Assembly (NCBI GenBank): GCA_002007465.1
Contig: LNAC01000137.1
Coordinates: 632,565 to 696,564, forward strand
Source of the DNA: Ailurus styani
Lineage: Eukaryota > Chordata > Mammalia > Carnivora > Ailuridae
DNA length: 64,000 nucleotides
Direction of reading: 5' to 3'
Of the stretch, positions 1 through 12,050 are shown piece after piece; position 1 is the first letter of the stretch; each line of letters opens with the position of its first letter. Below the pieces are notes generated by a model, which was not told the DNA's origin, made no database searches, and saw only the letters and a list, made by a program, of their open reading frames with translations. A program made the position numbers and the translations under genes.

Positions 1-390
1 CAGCTGTATAATGTATAAGATTAAGTGATAATAAATATGTAGAAGATGCCTAACATATAGCAGATGTTTAACAAAATGGCTAATATTGTTATTAAGTCTG
101 AAACAAAATACAACTTAAAAAGGGTTCATAGTTAATAGAGTCTCCAACTTGGAAGTAGATTGAAGAAATATCAACATCATTCTGCCTTAATATATGAAAT
201 GAATATTTCTTGGTGCCCTTGTATCTTAATTTCTCTGTATGTTTGTTTTTAGCTCTCAGAGAATCAAAAAATAACAGATAAGGACAATGCCAAATTTCAT
301 TTGAGAAAACAGTTGCAACCCCCTGACCCAAAAAAGCAGCAGCAAACTGGCCTGAGTGACTCTGCATCCACAGAAATGCTAAGAAAATGC

Positions 391-422
<32 letters not shown>

Positions 423-690
423 AACAATAGTGAGGGGGCAAAGAAGACATAAGAAGGGTAGGCAAAAGCTGCACCATCTCTTTCAGACATAAATATTTGG
501 TGGCAATTACACAACATATTTCAATTGTAAGAGGGAAGGGGAGGGTAATTACGTGTTCTCAGTTTAAATCAGATCCACTAGTATAGTAGTAAAGTTAAAA
601 AATTAAATAGTGTCAATACATGGGTATAAAATGTGTTAGTCATTGTTCACATTTTATACTCAGGGATTTCTCTTAAAACTGTCCTTACGA

Positions 691-895
691 GGGGTGCCTG
701 GGTGGCTCAGTCAATAAGCGTCTGCCTTCAGCTCAGGTCATGATCCCAGGGTCCTGGTAAGCCCCTCTTCAGGATCCCTGCTCAGTGGGAAGCCTGCTTC
801 TCCCTCTCCCACTCCCCCTGCTTGTGTTCCCTCTCTCACTGTGTCTTTCTCTGTCAAATAATAAAATCTTAAAACAAAAACAAACAAACAAAAAT
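691..895 (+). mobile_element. CAN-SINE
   Basis: tRNA-like head (TGCCTGGGTGGCTCAG), CT-rich middle and A-rich tail. TSD tgtccttacga (680-690) / tgtccttatga (896-906), one mismatch. Confidence 0.92.
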
Positions 896-1664
896 TGTCC
901 TTATGAAGACTGCACACTGTCCTTATGTGGTGCTCTCCCACCAGGCTCTGTGAGGCTCAGCAGTGAAGACTAAGGAGTGGAAGCAAATGACATTCAGACA
1001 AACTTCATGAAAATGGTGAGTGTGTGGACTGTTTGGAAGTTCTGTGCTGAGTTTAAATATTCTCTGAGTATGAACTAATCGGCACATGTGAAAGTGAATT
1101 GAATGCTCACATGGAGATCTACAGAAGCCTTCTGCACGAGACAAACCAGGAGCAGAGAAGTAGCATTCCTGACAGCCAACAATTGCTCATGCCTCCATTT
1201 GCAGGTCTGTGTGTGTGAGGACACCAGAAGCCAGAGCCTCACTGTGAGCAGCAAGCATGGGCAATCACTCAGGGAGAGCAGACACTGTTGTGTACCTTTG
1301 TGATCACCCACACGCTGGCTGCAGGCCACAGGATGGATGGTGCCATCTGACTTCCACTGCCCACTTCCCTACGTGAGGAGCTCCACTTTCTGATTGAAAC
1401 AGAGGCATGAAGGACAATATTGGGATCCACCTATACCATGAGAAAAAGTATGCATTTTTAAATGTACAGCCCAAAAGTCCACTCTCTTCAACACACCCAA
1501 AACAGGTTATCCTAGAACATTATATTTCTGATTGAAAAGGTTTCTTTTGAAGTAGTAGTGCTCAATCCCATTAAATTCAATTCAATTAATATTTGTTGAG
1601 CGTCAGCTCTGATACACAAGGCCCTAGACTATGTGGAAGGGGTATAAAATATTTTTCCTGCCTG

Positions 1665-1845
1665 GGACCCCTGAGTGGCTCTGTCAGTTAAGCGTCTGCC
1701 TTTGGCTTAGGTCATGGTCCCAGGGTCCTGGGATCGAGTCCCGCATCAGCCTCCTTGCTCAGCAGGGAGTCTGCTTCTCCCTCTCACTCTCCTTCTGTGC
1801 TCTTCCCCCAATCAAATAAATAAATAAATAAAATCTTTTAAAAAT
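1665..1845 (+). mobile_element. CAN-SINE, older copy
   Basis: Diverged head (ACCCCTGAGTGGCT), typical GTCCCAGGGTCCTGGGATCG core and an AATAAATAAATAAAATCTT tail. TSD not clear. Confidence 0.85.
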
Positions 1846-1888
1846 GTTTTTTTGCTGCCCAGAGAAACTTGCAACAGAAGAGGCAATA

Positions 1889-1904
1889 ACACACACACAC
1901 ACAG

Positions 1905-1934
<30 letters not shown>
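1889..1934. repeat. (CA)n microsatellite
   Basis: About 22 CA units with one interrupting G. Confidence 0.97.
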
Positions 1935-1935
<1 letters not shown>

Positions 1936-2469
1936 CAGACAACATGGGTTGTAGAATAGGGACATCAAAGGAGAGCAGTTAAGAGTCCCCACAATCTTCT
2001 AAGAATAAAAGGATATGAGTTGAGAATTTAATGATAGTCGTGGGAATGGACAGGAGGGAACAGACTGGTAATACACAGTATCCATACCTCTCATATTTGT
2101 TATCAGACTACATACATCAAAGAAATTTTATACCTTCTAGCATTCCTCACTTAGCCATGATTGTAAAATTAATAGGTATTCACATCACCTGTAGAAATTC
2201 TACTTCATATTTAATAAACTCTTCTGCTAAATTACATGATAATTTTTCCTGAGTAAATTTTTAAGTATCAATATTGACTTATATAAGATTATGAGAATAT
2301 GTCAGTCGATACTTTAAACTCAATAAATGATATTGTTTCAATAACAATTTAAATTATTTTCTAATACTAAAAAGTGTAGTTTAAATCAATGCTAATACTA
2401 GATATTTGCTGAGTAGCAACTGATTCTTAAAAATTCAAAAATTAAATGATAATTTAAAAGGCAATATTC

Positions 2470-2709
2470 GGGCGCCTGGGTGGCTCAGTGGGTTAAAGCC
2501 TCTGCTTTCGGCTCAGGTCATGATCTCAGCGTCCTGGGATCGAGGCCCGCATCGGGCTCTCTGCTCAGCGGGGAGCCTGCTTCCTCCTCTCCCTGTCTCT
2601 CTGCCTGCCTCTCTGCCTACTTGTAATCTCTCTCTCTGTGTCAAATAAATAAATAAAATTAAAAAAAAATAAAGAACCGGAGTAAAAAAAAATAATAATA
2701 AAATAAAAT
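2470..2709 (+). mobile_element. CAN-SINE, young copy
   Basis: Complete head-to-tail copy with a perfect 14 bp TSD aaaaggcaatattc (2456-2469 / 2710-2723). The tail contains an unusual non-A patch (aaagaaccggagtaaa) between two A-rich tracts. Confidence 0.95.
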
Positions 2710-3733
2710 AAAAGGCAATATTCATAAATGTGAGCAGGCAATAACAAAAGGGCATAACTAGTAATATTTGGTAATTACTCCACAATGGAAGATAGTTACT
2801 TCTCAAGAGAAATATTTCTCTTTATTTTTATTTTTTTCTCTTTATTATTATTTATGTGAAAATAAAATTTTAAAAATACAGCAACTCTACGACAGAAACA
2901 GATTTGACTTACAGCTCTTTGTGTTTTCCCTAGTTAGCCAGTAGTAGATGGCTTCTGGAGGGGAATCCCCCACAGTTTCTGAACAATGATAAACTATATT
3001 CTACTAATCCACCTGCCACAGGACTCAGCATTTAAAGTAACACTCTTACTCAACCTCCTAACTCCAAGTTGCCATCACACTCAAAACTCTCCTCTGCAAC
3101 AGGGAAGAAGATTGTTTTGACTGGAATTAGTCAGACAGAAGAACCGTACTGCCAACTGCTTCTTTGTACAGCACCTGCTGCCAGCGCCTAAATTCTTGTT
3201 ATCTCCACAACATGGTTTAATCTTTTAACAGTTGGCTTATTGGTGAAGAGCAAAGGGGTTCTTTGTGTCTGTCTTGGGTTGGCACCCAGTATTAACACCA
3301 TGCTGTTCTTCGAGAGATATTTTGCTGGACAGTTCCCAAGTGATTCTACATAGACCAGACTCAGCCAGGCCCACTAACTCAGCTTCATTGCCTGTTATTA
3401 AAAGAAAAAATTTTGCCAAGTCTGGGGTTCTGATACATTTAAAATTGACAATGGCCATTAAATTTTAATTCATGACTTCACCTTCCTTTCCCTTTTTAGT
3501 TTAATTGGCTAGTTTAGCTTTAGACCAAACATTTATAAAGGTGGGAAAGATAAAACTGTGAAAATTATAATTCCTAAAAGAAAAGTGCTTTGACAACCTG
3601 CTACATGGTCTGCCATGCATGCATGTGAGCACACACAGGTATGTGTATGATAGCATTGATGCTGAGACTGTTCTCTAAATACATACCATCACATGTGCAT
3701 TAGGTCACTAGGAAATCTCTTTTATTTTTTTGA

Positions 3734-3734
<1 letters not shown>

Positions 3735-3792
<58 letters not shown>

Positions 3793-3808
3793 GGAGATAG
3801 AGATAGAT

Positions 3809-3854
<46 letters not shown>

Positions 3855-3861
3855 CAGATAG
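3735..3861. repeat. Compound microsatellite (TA)n(CA)n(GATA)n
   Basis: Three adjoining simple repeats: TA, then CA, then about 14 GATA units with minor interruptions. Confidence 0.97.
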
Positions 3862-4258
3862 AAAATGTATCCTTTTAAATGACTGTTATGATTTTGGTTG
3901 TCTGAATAAATTGTATTAATACAGAAGCTGCCAGTGATAAAAAAAAAAAGATGCATGCATACTCTGGGCCTCTTAAAACTTCTTGCTTAATTTTCTTTTT
4001 CCAAATCACTAATGAAAGCCGTCAATATTCCTGTACAAATTGAAAATAATAAGAAGACCACTTGTGGTGTTTACTTACAGATTTGAGGACTAAAACACAA
4101 GACAGTGAAATTTTTCTTGAAAGGAGAAGCTCACAGATCACACCTTTTATTCTAAACAAATTGTTTACTACATAGAAATTTTAAGATTTTTCACTTCTGA
4201 TTGAGAATTTAGGACCAAGTTAAAAAATTTGATACCCAAATTAAAATCACAACTATAA

Positions 4259-4445
4259 GGGGAGCCTGGGTAGTTCAGATGGTTTAGTGTCTGCCTTCAG
4301 TTCAGGTCATGATCTCCAGGTCCTGGGATCAAGCCCCATATCAGGCTCCCAGCTCAGCAGGGAGTTTGCTTCTCCCTCTGCCTCTCTCCCATGCTTGTTC
4401 TCTCTCTCTCTCTCAAATGCGTAAGTAAAATATTTTTTTAAAAAT
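4259..4445 (+). mobile_element. CAN-SINE
   Basis: Diverged head, GGTCATGATCTCCAGGTCC core, A-rich tail. Perfect 16 bp TSD aaaatcacaactataa (4243-4258 / 4446-4461). Confidence 0.93.
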
Positions 4446-6300
4446 AAAATCACAACTATAATATGTTATAAAATCTCTGTCCTCATGTCCTACTGTTCAT
4501 TCGTACAGTTTTCATTCCCTAAATCTATAGCTGATTAATATATCCACCTCAAAGACCAAGAACTGGAAAAGTTTAAGGAAAAAACACCAGTGAGTACCTA
4601 ATTATGCAATCAAACAAGTCAAAATATCTAAGATGAAAATATGCAGTCCTCAAATAGCTTCCAACTGTTGGTTTAAGAATAAGGAAGGGACTCAGGATTT
4701 TATTTAAAGTTCTGTGTCCTATTCTAATGGCAATCAGTTCAAAATTAAAATTAAAATTTTGTGTTTTCCCCAGTATAAATCATTTGTAGAAAATATTATT
4801 TTTCAATGACTTGCCCTCCAAAGGAATAGGACAGTAAAAAATATTGTTCATTTTTGCCTAGCCTCCTTTGTGACATATAAAATAATTTATTCTGCTAGGA
4901 TCCATGACTGCTGAATCTACAAGCTGTAAGTTTATAAATCTTAACAAGTATGCCATAATTGTAAAATCATTATTTGGTATTATTCTCACCATTTCCATAC
5001 CAAAAGTTGTCACTGGTGTCTTGCTAAAGTCTGATTATACTAAAAGGCTAGGATCAAAATGTGTTTCCTTCCCATTTTGGCAGAATGTATTACCTGCTAA
5101 ACACTGGAATCCATTTTTCTATTTTTTTTCCACAGCCAGGCATTACTCAAACTAATGTTTTTTCTTTTATATTAACTACCATGAAGTTTAAATGTCATCC
5201 AGTGCATGGAAATATTAAATTTTATTGCCCTTAAACTGAAGCAATCTAAAAATGTTGTCAATTTAAGTAACAAGAGAGAACTACTGAAAGATGTATTTGC
5301 CAAATTGTCATTTTGTAGTAGATTCCAAATCTTTTTTTGAAATGGATAAAAGAGCAACAGGTTGTAATTGTCAGGGTTATATCTATCTCCCACATTACTA
5401 ATAGGGATTATATGTTCCAAATTTTTCCCTGTAGGAAAGGTTTTACTTGTCAATAAGAGATTTAGAAGAACAGTCAGGGGTTGGGCACTGATATCTCTAT
5501 CTCAAGCCAATTTTAAAACGTATGCATCAAGAATATCGGCTTTTGCCTCCCTCTCTCTACCCCTGTTATAATCCTCTTAGTGTCTTCTTTACCACAATGA
5601 GCATCAAGATTCTACAATAAAAGGCCCTATTGATATCTATCACCTCTGCTAGAATCTTTCTTGAAAAGTGCTCCGTTTCAGGTTATTAAATTACTATTTC
5701 CAATGCACTGATCACCTCTCTGTATATCATTGAAGATGCTTTTCTGAAAGGATGGTAAAGGTTTTGTAGCTAAGGGAGGGCCATTTTTCTCTGAAAGCTT
5801 CTTTTTACTAGCCAGCTTATCAAATCATTGCTTTCTTATACTACTATTTTTGTTAGACTGAAATTTTATTGAAATTTCTTCTTCTAAAAATATAATAGCA
5901 TACAAACTTGATTTAAGTTGAGAGTTTTCTCATTTTCACTAAATCATTAAAGCCAGTTAATAATGGTGAAATAACTGGATTGTTATTCTCTCATTTTTCA
6001 ACATGAGAAAATACAGTTATCTTTTAAAGTCCTACATTGGCATAAAATCAAAAAAGAAGCTTTCTTTGGGTTCTTTTTCTCTGATAACTTTTTGATATCC
6101 TTTTTTTTTTCAGGTTTGAGCTGTCTTCTGTTGCATGAGTTAATTAACTAGTGAATTCAATTCCATATTGCTAACTCTGAACATGTAGATATTGCAGCAA
6201 TGACAAGGGTGATCAGGATGCTCTCTGTCCCTGAGCAATGTCTAATCCAGCAGGGAGGATAAAAAAGGACCCCTGAGTTATATTCCTAACAAACATCCAA

Positions 6301-7560
6301 TCAGATCCTGCCTCTGCTTGAATATTTCCAATGGCTCCTTGTTTTCTACAGAACAACATCCAGAATCCCTAACACTGAATTAAGATCCTTTATAATCTGA
6401 TCCCAATATTCTCAGTGGAATCTACCATTCTCCCTTTTCTTCCCCAATGTGACCTGAAATGTGTTCACTTGGAGCACTGGTTGACTTTGAATCATGCAAA
6501 AAATGTTTAAGAGAAACATCAAGTTCAATGTCATAAGGATCATAGAATGGATGCAATGAAGATATAAATCCAGAAACATCATATTGAGTTTGGGGATGAA
6601 GGTTGGTAAAGAAAGCTTTCATGAAACAGGGACAAATCAGATAAGGCTAGAATAATGGGCAGAATTTCAGCAACCATTTAATTAATGCCAGCTGTATGCC
6701 AGACAGTGTTAGAATATGGCATAAAGGTGACAAAGAATGCTGGTGGGTGGTAACAAAGAAAAAGAGGTTGAATTCTAGGCAAAGGGATCCACACGGGCAT
6801 AACAACAGAAATCATGAAGTACTTACAGAAAACAACAAATGAACAATCAGGCTTGGCTAACACATGAAGAACATATTAGAGAATATTGAGCCTTGAAAAG
6901 GTTGTAGCTAGATTTTTAAAAATCATTCATCAAAAATGTATTGTGCATCTGTACTGTATGAGCACCTGCCATATAACAGATCTGTGGTAGAATTCAAAAA
7001 TACAAAGATGAGTAAGACATAATAATATCTGTGTCCAAAGAATTCTCAATTTAATGGAAGAGAAAGACACAAAAACAAATGACTATACCAAAACACAAAC
7101 TCTAAGAACATTTTCAAAGGAAGAAAAGGAGTTTCAATAATATGAGGTTCATTCTTTCTGGAGGATCTGAGATGGCTCCATGGTAGAAGAAGTTGAATAA
7201 AGCCTTAAAAGGCAAGGAATGGTAATGGTGGAGGTATATCCTAGGCCAAGAACAACACATGCCATGGCACAAGTGTACCAATGTGAAGAACATGTTCTGG
7301 GGCACAATTTATTAGCTCTAACTGTAGTGTAGGGTACAAAGAAGATCAAGAAGAGAAGATTGGAAAGGCAAGTCAAGAGTAGGGGAGATTAGAGGAGAAC
7401 CATGGAGATCAATGAAGGTCTGATGAGGATTTGGAATTTCAGTAGGTAACAGGCAGGCTTACAAGTTTTTTTGAACAGGAAACAATGTCACATCAAAATC
7501 TAAAAAGGAATGCCAACAGGATCAGAATTATGGTAAATAAATCTTAATGTGAAATGAATA
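6301..7560 (+). repeat. Degenerate ancient interspersed repeats (L2/MER-class)
   Basis: 6301-6420 resembles the L2 segment around 'caatggctcc...' and 6900-7560 resembles the mammalian repeat that begins with a caacaaatattta/ctatgtgccaggc-like segment. Family assignment is from memory and uncertain; divergence is high. Confidence 0.4.
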
Positions 7561-7650
7561 TAAACTATAAATATAGACTTTAATTCTTAGTGTACCTTCA
7601 ACTTGCATTTATTTTCTAAATTTGCTCAAAATCTGACAGGGTTAGAAATA

Positions 7651-7998
7651 CAACTGACCTGGAAATAACACAGGTTTGAACTGCATGGGTCCACTTACAT
7701 GTGGATTTTCTTTGATACAATGCAATGCTATAAATGTATTTTCTCTTCTTCATGATTTTCTTAATAACATTTTCTTTTTTCAAGATTTTATTGCAATAAC
7801 AGAGTACATAATACATACAATATACAAAATACCTGTTAACCAACTGTTTCTGTTATTGGTGAGGTTTCTGGTTAACAGTTGGTTATTAGCAGTTAAATTT
7901 GGAGGCAGTGAAAAGTTCTACATGGAAAAAAGAATTATATGTAGATTTCCAACTGTGAGATATCTGAATCCCTAATTCCATTGTCCAGGGGTCAACTA
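7651..7998 (+). mobile_element. Tigger2/MER28-like non-autonomous DNA transposon
   Basis: 348 bp. The left end CAACTGACCTGGAAATAACA and right end CAGGGGTCAACTA are inverted-repeat ends of the Tigger2 type, and the interior matches the family (TTTGAACTGCATGGGTCCAC). It is flanked by TA on both sides (7649-7650, 7999-8000), the TcMar target duplication. No transposase coding capacity. Confidence 0.82.
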
Positions 7999-8466
7999 TA
8001 ATTATTTATTTTATTCTATTTTTATAATTATATTATTTAGATTCACATGCGTTTTAAAACAACTAATATTTTCAGTATACATTTTGACGTAATAAACTGA
8101 ACAGGCATGGAGAAATTAGAAAAGAGCAGGTTGGGACAATGTATCTTTTGCATTGTCTCTTAGAAATAAAGGGCCCAGACCATTTAACAGGAAGTCCTAC
8201 TTTGGGCATCTTTATCTCTGTGGGTGCCTTTTGGTTTTGATTTCATGAGTTCAAAAACTAAAGCTTATGCTGCTGAAATGGACGACAACCCTGCCACTAA
8301 GGAAAAAAAAAAGTTATGATTCTTTCTTTGGAGACATGTTTAAAATACCTTTCATATCAGTTGAAGAAGAAAATTTTTTACTGACATGATAAATTTCTAA
8401 GTGTAAATTAATAAACAAACCTTCTGGATTGAGTTGTAATGAGTTGGGTTTTCTAAAGAACTCCTA

Positions 8467-8538
8467 AGAATAAAAAATAAAAATTAAAAAAAAATTTTTT
8501 AAATTAAAAAATTTTAAAAATTTAAAAAATTAAAAAAA
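8467..8538. repeat. A/T-rich insertion flanked by 12 bp direct repeat
   Basis: 72 bp of only A and T (apart from one G) between two copies of aaagaactccta (8455-8466 and 8539-8550). It looks like a retroinsertion reduced to its tail, later decayed into A and T runs. Confidence 0.6.
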
Positions 8539-8906
8539 AAAGAACTCCTATGCCTTAAATACATTGACCCATAAAGCAAATAGATCAAATGCTTGTTTAA
8601 CAGCCATCTTAAAGATTTTTTTAAAACAACTCCAACTTATTAATACATTAGATATAAAGAAAATATGCTAAGCAATAGCACTTAAATGACAGAACTCAAG
8701 TAAAAATTTTTCTAGTGGGAACATTATATATTGGTTCAGTTTTAAAGTGCTTAATTAACAGGAAATAAAGAATAATACTTGCCCCAACATTTGTAAAATA
8801 ATCTGTACTTTTAAAAAAACCTTAAAAAAATCCACTTAGTCACCATATATTGAATGACTGTCCAATACATAAAATATCTTTATTAAGTACAAGAAATAAT
8901 TCTGAC

Positions 8907-9012
8907 CTTGTTCTGTAAGAAATGGTTCTCCAAGTCCACCTTTTCAAATTGATCAGGTATCTCTTGACTGGTACTGTTGAAATTAATTGGAAATCTCTCA
9001 CAAACTTCCCAA
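8907..9012 (-). CDS. DCDC1: DCDC1-like exon F (last exon visible)
   Basis: 106 nt, phase 2 in (one base completes the Asn codon) and phase 0 out. The acceptor is TTTTACTTTTCTTAG and the donor is AACAAG|GTCAGA. The translation runs WEVCERFPINFNSTSQ through to NHFLQNK. The composition is that of a globular domain. Full-length DCDC1 is described as carrying a ricin-B-type lectin region and further DCX domains elsewhere; this stretch is probably part of an inter-domain region. Following exons should lie beyond the left edge; I found no further exon with good splice sites between 1 and 8906. Confidence 0.85.
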
Positions 9013-9527
9013 CTAAGAAAAGTAAAATATTTAATTATTATTGTCAAAATGCATTGAATTATAACTCTCTTTATTCTACTAGTATAATAATTCATGTATC
9101 TTATAGTATACTAGGGAGAGAAAAAAGTATAGTTCATAATCTTTTTAAACAGAAATTTGTAAAGTGCTTTGTTATCTATAATTGGGAAATGAACACTTCA
9201 AATTTGTATTTTGGAATTATTTATGATACTTGGGGATTCCATGCTTGATTAATTAATTATAAAAGAACAGAGAAACAAAAAAAAATGACTTTCAATCTTA
9301 CAGAATCACTCATAGTGGATAACATCTTCACTGTTAACTTTTACTCTAAATGCAATGGACTATAAATAATAAAAGATGGTTTTTTCCTTAAGATGGTTGT
9401 GTTAAGCACATTATTTTGGCAATTTTTAGACAATCTTACAAAGGAGCACAGTCTAGTGGGCACGTAGACAAACCACAAACAGGGAGGGGGAAGTTCATTC
9501 TTAGTTCAGCCAAAACACCTATTTTAT

Positions 9528-9723
9528 TTTTTTAAGACTTTATTTATTCATTTATTTATTTAAGTCAGAGAGAGAGAGAGAGTGAGCATGAGTTGGGGGT
9601 GGAGGGGCAGAGGGAGAGGGAGAAGCAGACTTCCTGCTGAGCAGGGAGCCAGACACGGGGACCATGACCTGAGTGAAAGGCAGACACTTTACCAACTGAG
9701 CCAGTTAACCAACTAGGTGCCCC
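9528..9723 (-). mobile_element. CAN-SINE
   Basis: Reverse orientation: T-rich start, GA-rich stretch, GACCATGACCTGAG core and GGTGCCCC end. The flanks share an imperfect repeat. Confidence 0.9.
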
Positions 9724-10227
9724 AAAATAACTTATTTTAAAAGCGAATTAATCATTACCCTAAAGAAAATTATTTGGCTCAGCACTTATACGTTAAGACA
9801 TATCATAAGGCATGTTATTCAACAAAAACCAGTCCTGAGACAGGTAATAGTATTTTCCCCAATACCCTGAAATATAAATTAAGAGCATGATTATTAAGAT
9901 TTCAAATAATGCATGTTAGAGTATAGAAAGAATTTCAAGTGGAATCCAAATATTATGTAAATTATCTTCAAATAAGTTTGTTTTCAGTAAGGGTAGTTTC
10001 ATATTGTTATGCTTAGTGACCTAGATGTAACTTAAAACCACTCAATAAAACAGTCTTCATTGCACCCAGGAAAGGGAAATTAAGAAGGAATACATTAATT
10101 AAAAATTAAACTCCTAGCTAAGACTTGAAGGGGAAAGGGTCTGGGAAAATTTAGCAGTTTGGGGAAAGATTGGAGCACATGAAATGAATCTTCTTGTAAA
10201 TGGAAATGCCTATTTAAAAAAGTGTTG

Positions 10228-10430
10228 GGGGGGCTCCTGAGTGGTGCAGCCAGTTAAACGTTTGCCATCAGCTCAGCTCATAATCTCAGGGTCCTGGGAT
10301 CAAGCCCAGTGTTGGACTCCCTGCCCAGTGGGGTGTCTGCTTCTCCCTCTCCCTTTGCCTTTCCCCTCCCCATTCATGTGTGCTCTTTCTCAAATAAATA
10401 AAAAATTTATTAAAAAAAGAAAAGAAAAGA
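10228..10430 (+). mobile_element. CAN-SINE, diverged
   Basis: Head GGCTCCTGAGTGGTGCAGCC, core CTCAGGGTCCTGGGATCAAG, tail AAATAAATAAAAAATT. Confidence 0.88.
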
Positions 10431-10563
10431 AAGTATGCTAAGTTATTTTCTATCTATAAAGAAAAAGAACAAGACAAAACATTCAAATCTTCCCTGGAAA
10501 GTGTGGGCAGTCATTGGGGGATAGAATTGTTTAAACAACCAAGGAAGACCAAAGAATTAATCT

Positions 10564-10762
10564 TTTTTTTTTTTTAAGATTTTTTATTTATTTCACAGAG
10601 GGAGAGAGATCACAAGGAGGCAGAGAGGCAGGCAGAGAGAGAGAGGGGGAAGCAGGCTTTCCACCGAGCAGGGAGCCTGATGCGGGCCTCGATCCCAGGA
10701 CCCTGAGATCATGACCTGAGCCGAAAGCAGAGGCTTTAACCCACTGAGCCACCCAGGTGCCC
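10564..10762 (-). mobile_element. CAN-SINE, young copy
   Basis: Near-consensus reverse copy. TSD aagaattaatct (10552-10563) / aagaattcatct (10763-10774), one mismatch. Confidence 0.95.
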
Positions 10763-10978
10763 AAGAATTCATCTTTGTAGACATGGCTAGCAATGTCTAG
10801 CTACACTGAGTGACCTCATCAGACAGACCACTTCTCATTCTCTGGGTTTTCCCTCTACATCCAGCCTTTTCACCTGTATATTAAGGAAAACTATAATTTG
10901 CTAAATTACAAAATTTTAAAGATAGATGGGATATTACAGATAGATCCACTAATCCAACATACTATCAGAATCATGCTG

Positions 10979-11147
10979 AATGTCCAATGTAATAGCCACT
11001 AGCCACATATACCTATTTAAATTAAACTTAACATAATTTAAACAAAACTAAAAATTCAGTTCCTCAGTCACATTAGTCATATTTTAAGTTCTCAGTAGTC
11101 AAAACATACGCTTCCATCATCATAGAAAGTTCTATTAGAGAGTGCTA
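10979..11147. mobile_element. hAT-Charlie-type non-autonomous fragment
   Basis: Begins near TGTCCAATGTAATAGCCACT and ends AAAGTTCTATTAGAGAGTGC, the imperfect inverted ends of the 'ctgtccaatagaac' MER family. The interior TCAGTTCCTCAGTCACATTA also fits. Exact subfamily not resolved. Confidence 0.65.
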
Positions 11148-11169
11148 GGTAGTTGTTAAACACTCAGTT

Positions 11170-11540
11170 CTTAAGAAAGACACTCTGGTTTAGAACCCTG
11201 GCTCTGTCATGTACTAGTTCTGTGAATGGGCAAATTACTCTGCCCCTCTGTGCCTCAGTTCTGGCTCTATAAAATGGAGTAATAATAAGATAATGTAATG
11301 ATGGGGGTGGGAGGTAGGGATAAGGGTGGATGGATTATGGACATTGGGGAGGGTTTGTGCTATGTGAGTGCTGTGAAAGGTGTAAGCCTGATGATTCACA
11401 GACCTGTACCCCTGGGGCAAACTTTTTTTTAAAAAAATTAAAAAAAAAGATAATGCAATGATGTGATTAAGATCATTGTTTTGAGGATTAAATAAATTCT
11501 TACCCAATTCATTTAGAAACGTGATCAACACCTAGTAAAT
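11170..11540 (+). mobile_element. MIR, interrupted by an L1 3' end
   Basis: The left part shows the MIR core (CCTCTGTGCCTCAGTTCTGG, then ATAAAATGGAGTAATAATAA). The right part resumes at 11464 with the MIR 3' sequence (TTTTGAGGATTAAATAAATT). The break is exactly the L1 insertion below. Confidence 0.75.
11304..11446 (+). mobile_element. Truncated carnivore L1 3' end inside MIR
   Basis: 143 bp of L1 3' UTR (GGTGGATGGATTATGGACAT, then ACAGACCTGTACCCCTGGGG) with an A/T tail. 17 bp TSD aagataatgtaatgatg (11287-11303) / aagataatgcaatgatg (11447-11463). Confidence 0.85.
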
Positions 11541-12050
11541 ACTGGGTTTTATTATTTACAGGTAAGAAGCTGACACCCATCCGCTCATGGAAAATCATGA
11601 GCAGCAGAGATGGGGTTAATTCTCAAATCTTCTAATTCCTATTCTTCCCACCACTCCACTAATTCTCTAGCATATTGCTTTTGTTTTCAATTTATCATCA
11701 TCAAAGGAGATGTTTAAATATGAACACTCATACAAGAAAACATAATTTAATATTTTAATGATTCCACTCAAAACTCTTAATTTAGAAACATCCACTAAAC
11801 ACTTTTTACATTTTAAATAAAATCGTTACATCTGCAAAGCAGAAACTAGAGTCCACTCATTGCTTCATGGGTTTTTTTTTTAAACTCAAGAAAAGTTACT
11901 GATAAGCTTTTTAGACACTAGCTCATTATATCATGAAATAAGTCAATAAAATAAATAATTGCTTATTAAAACAAGTCAAAGAATATCTTTTAGTGTTGCA
12001 ATCTGAGTTAGATAATTCAGATTACTTTAACCAAGTACATGTTAATTTAC

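Larger units (their letters stand above)
1..8906 (-). other. Intron (or 3'-ward sequence) downstream of exon F
   Basis: No supportable exon. It holds four CAN-SINEs (691, 1665, 2470, 4259), a CA repeat, a compound TA/CA/GATA repeat, degenerate ancient repeat sequence at about 6300-7560, a Tigger2-like DNA transposon (7651-7998) and an A-rich insertion (8467-8538). The stretch 4446-6300 is AT-rich sequence in which I recognise nothing. Confidence 0.6.
9013..12050 (-). other. Intron between exons E and F
   Basis: About 3.0 kb. It contains SINEs at 9528, 10228 and 10564, an hAT-type fragment at 10979-11147 and a MIR split by an L1 3' end (11170-11540). The remainder is AT-rich with no recognised element. 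Confidence 0.75.

Noticed and set aside
92..517. 141-codon open frame, minus strand
   Set aside because: Hydrophobic run is the reverse of an (AAAAC)n tract (about 390-425); no domain and no splice borders.
1075..1329. Open frames on both strands
   Set aside because: Overlapping frames, no splice sites that fit the gene, no motif.
3237..3458. Minus-strand frame with protein-like composition (ITWELSSKISLEEQHG)
   Set aside because: Considered as a further exon, but no AG/GT borders in the required phase and no family resemblance.
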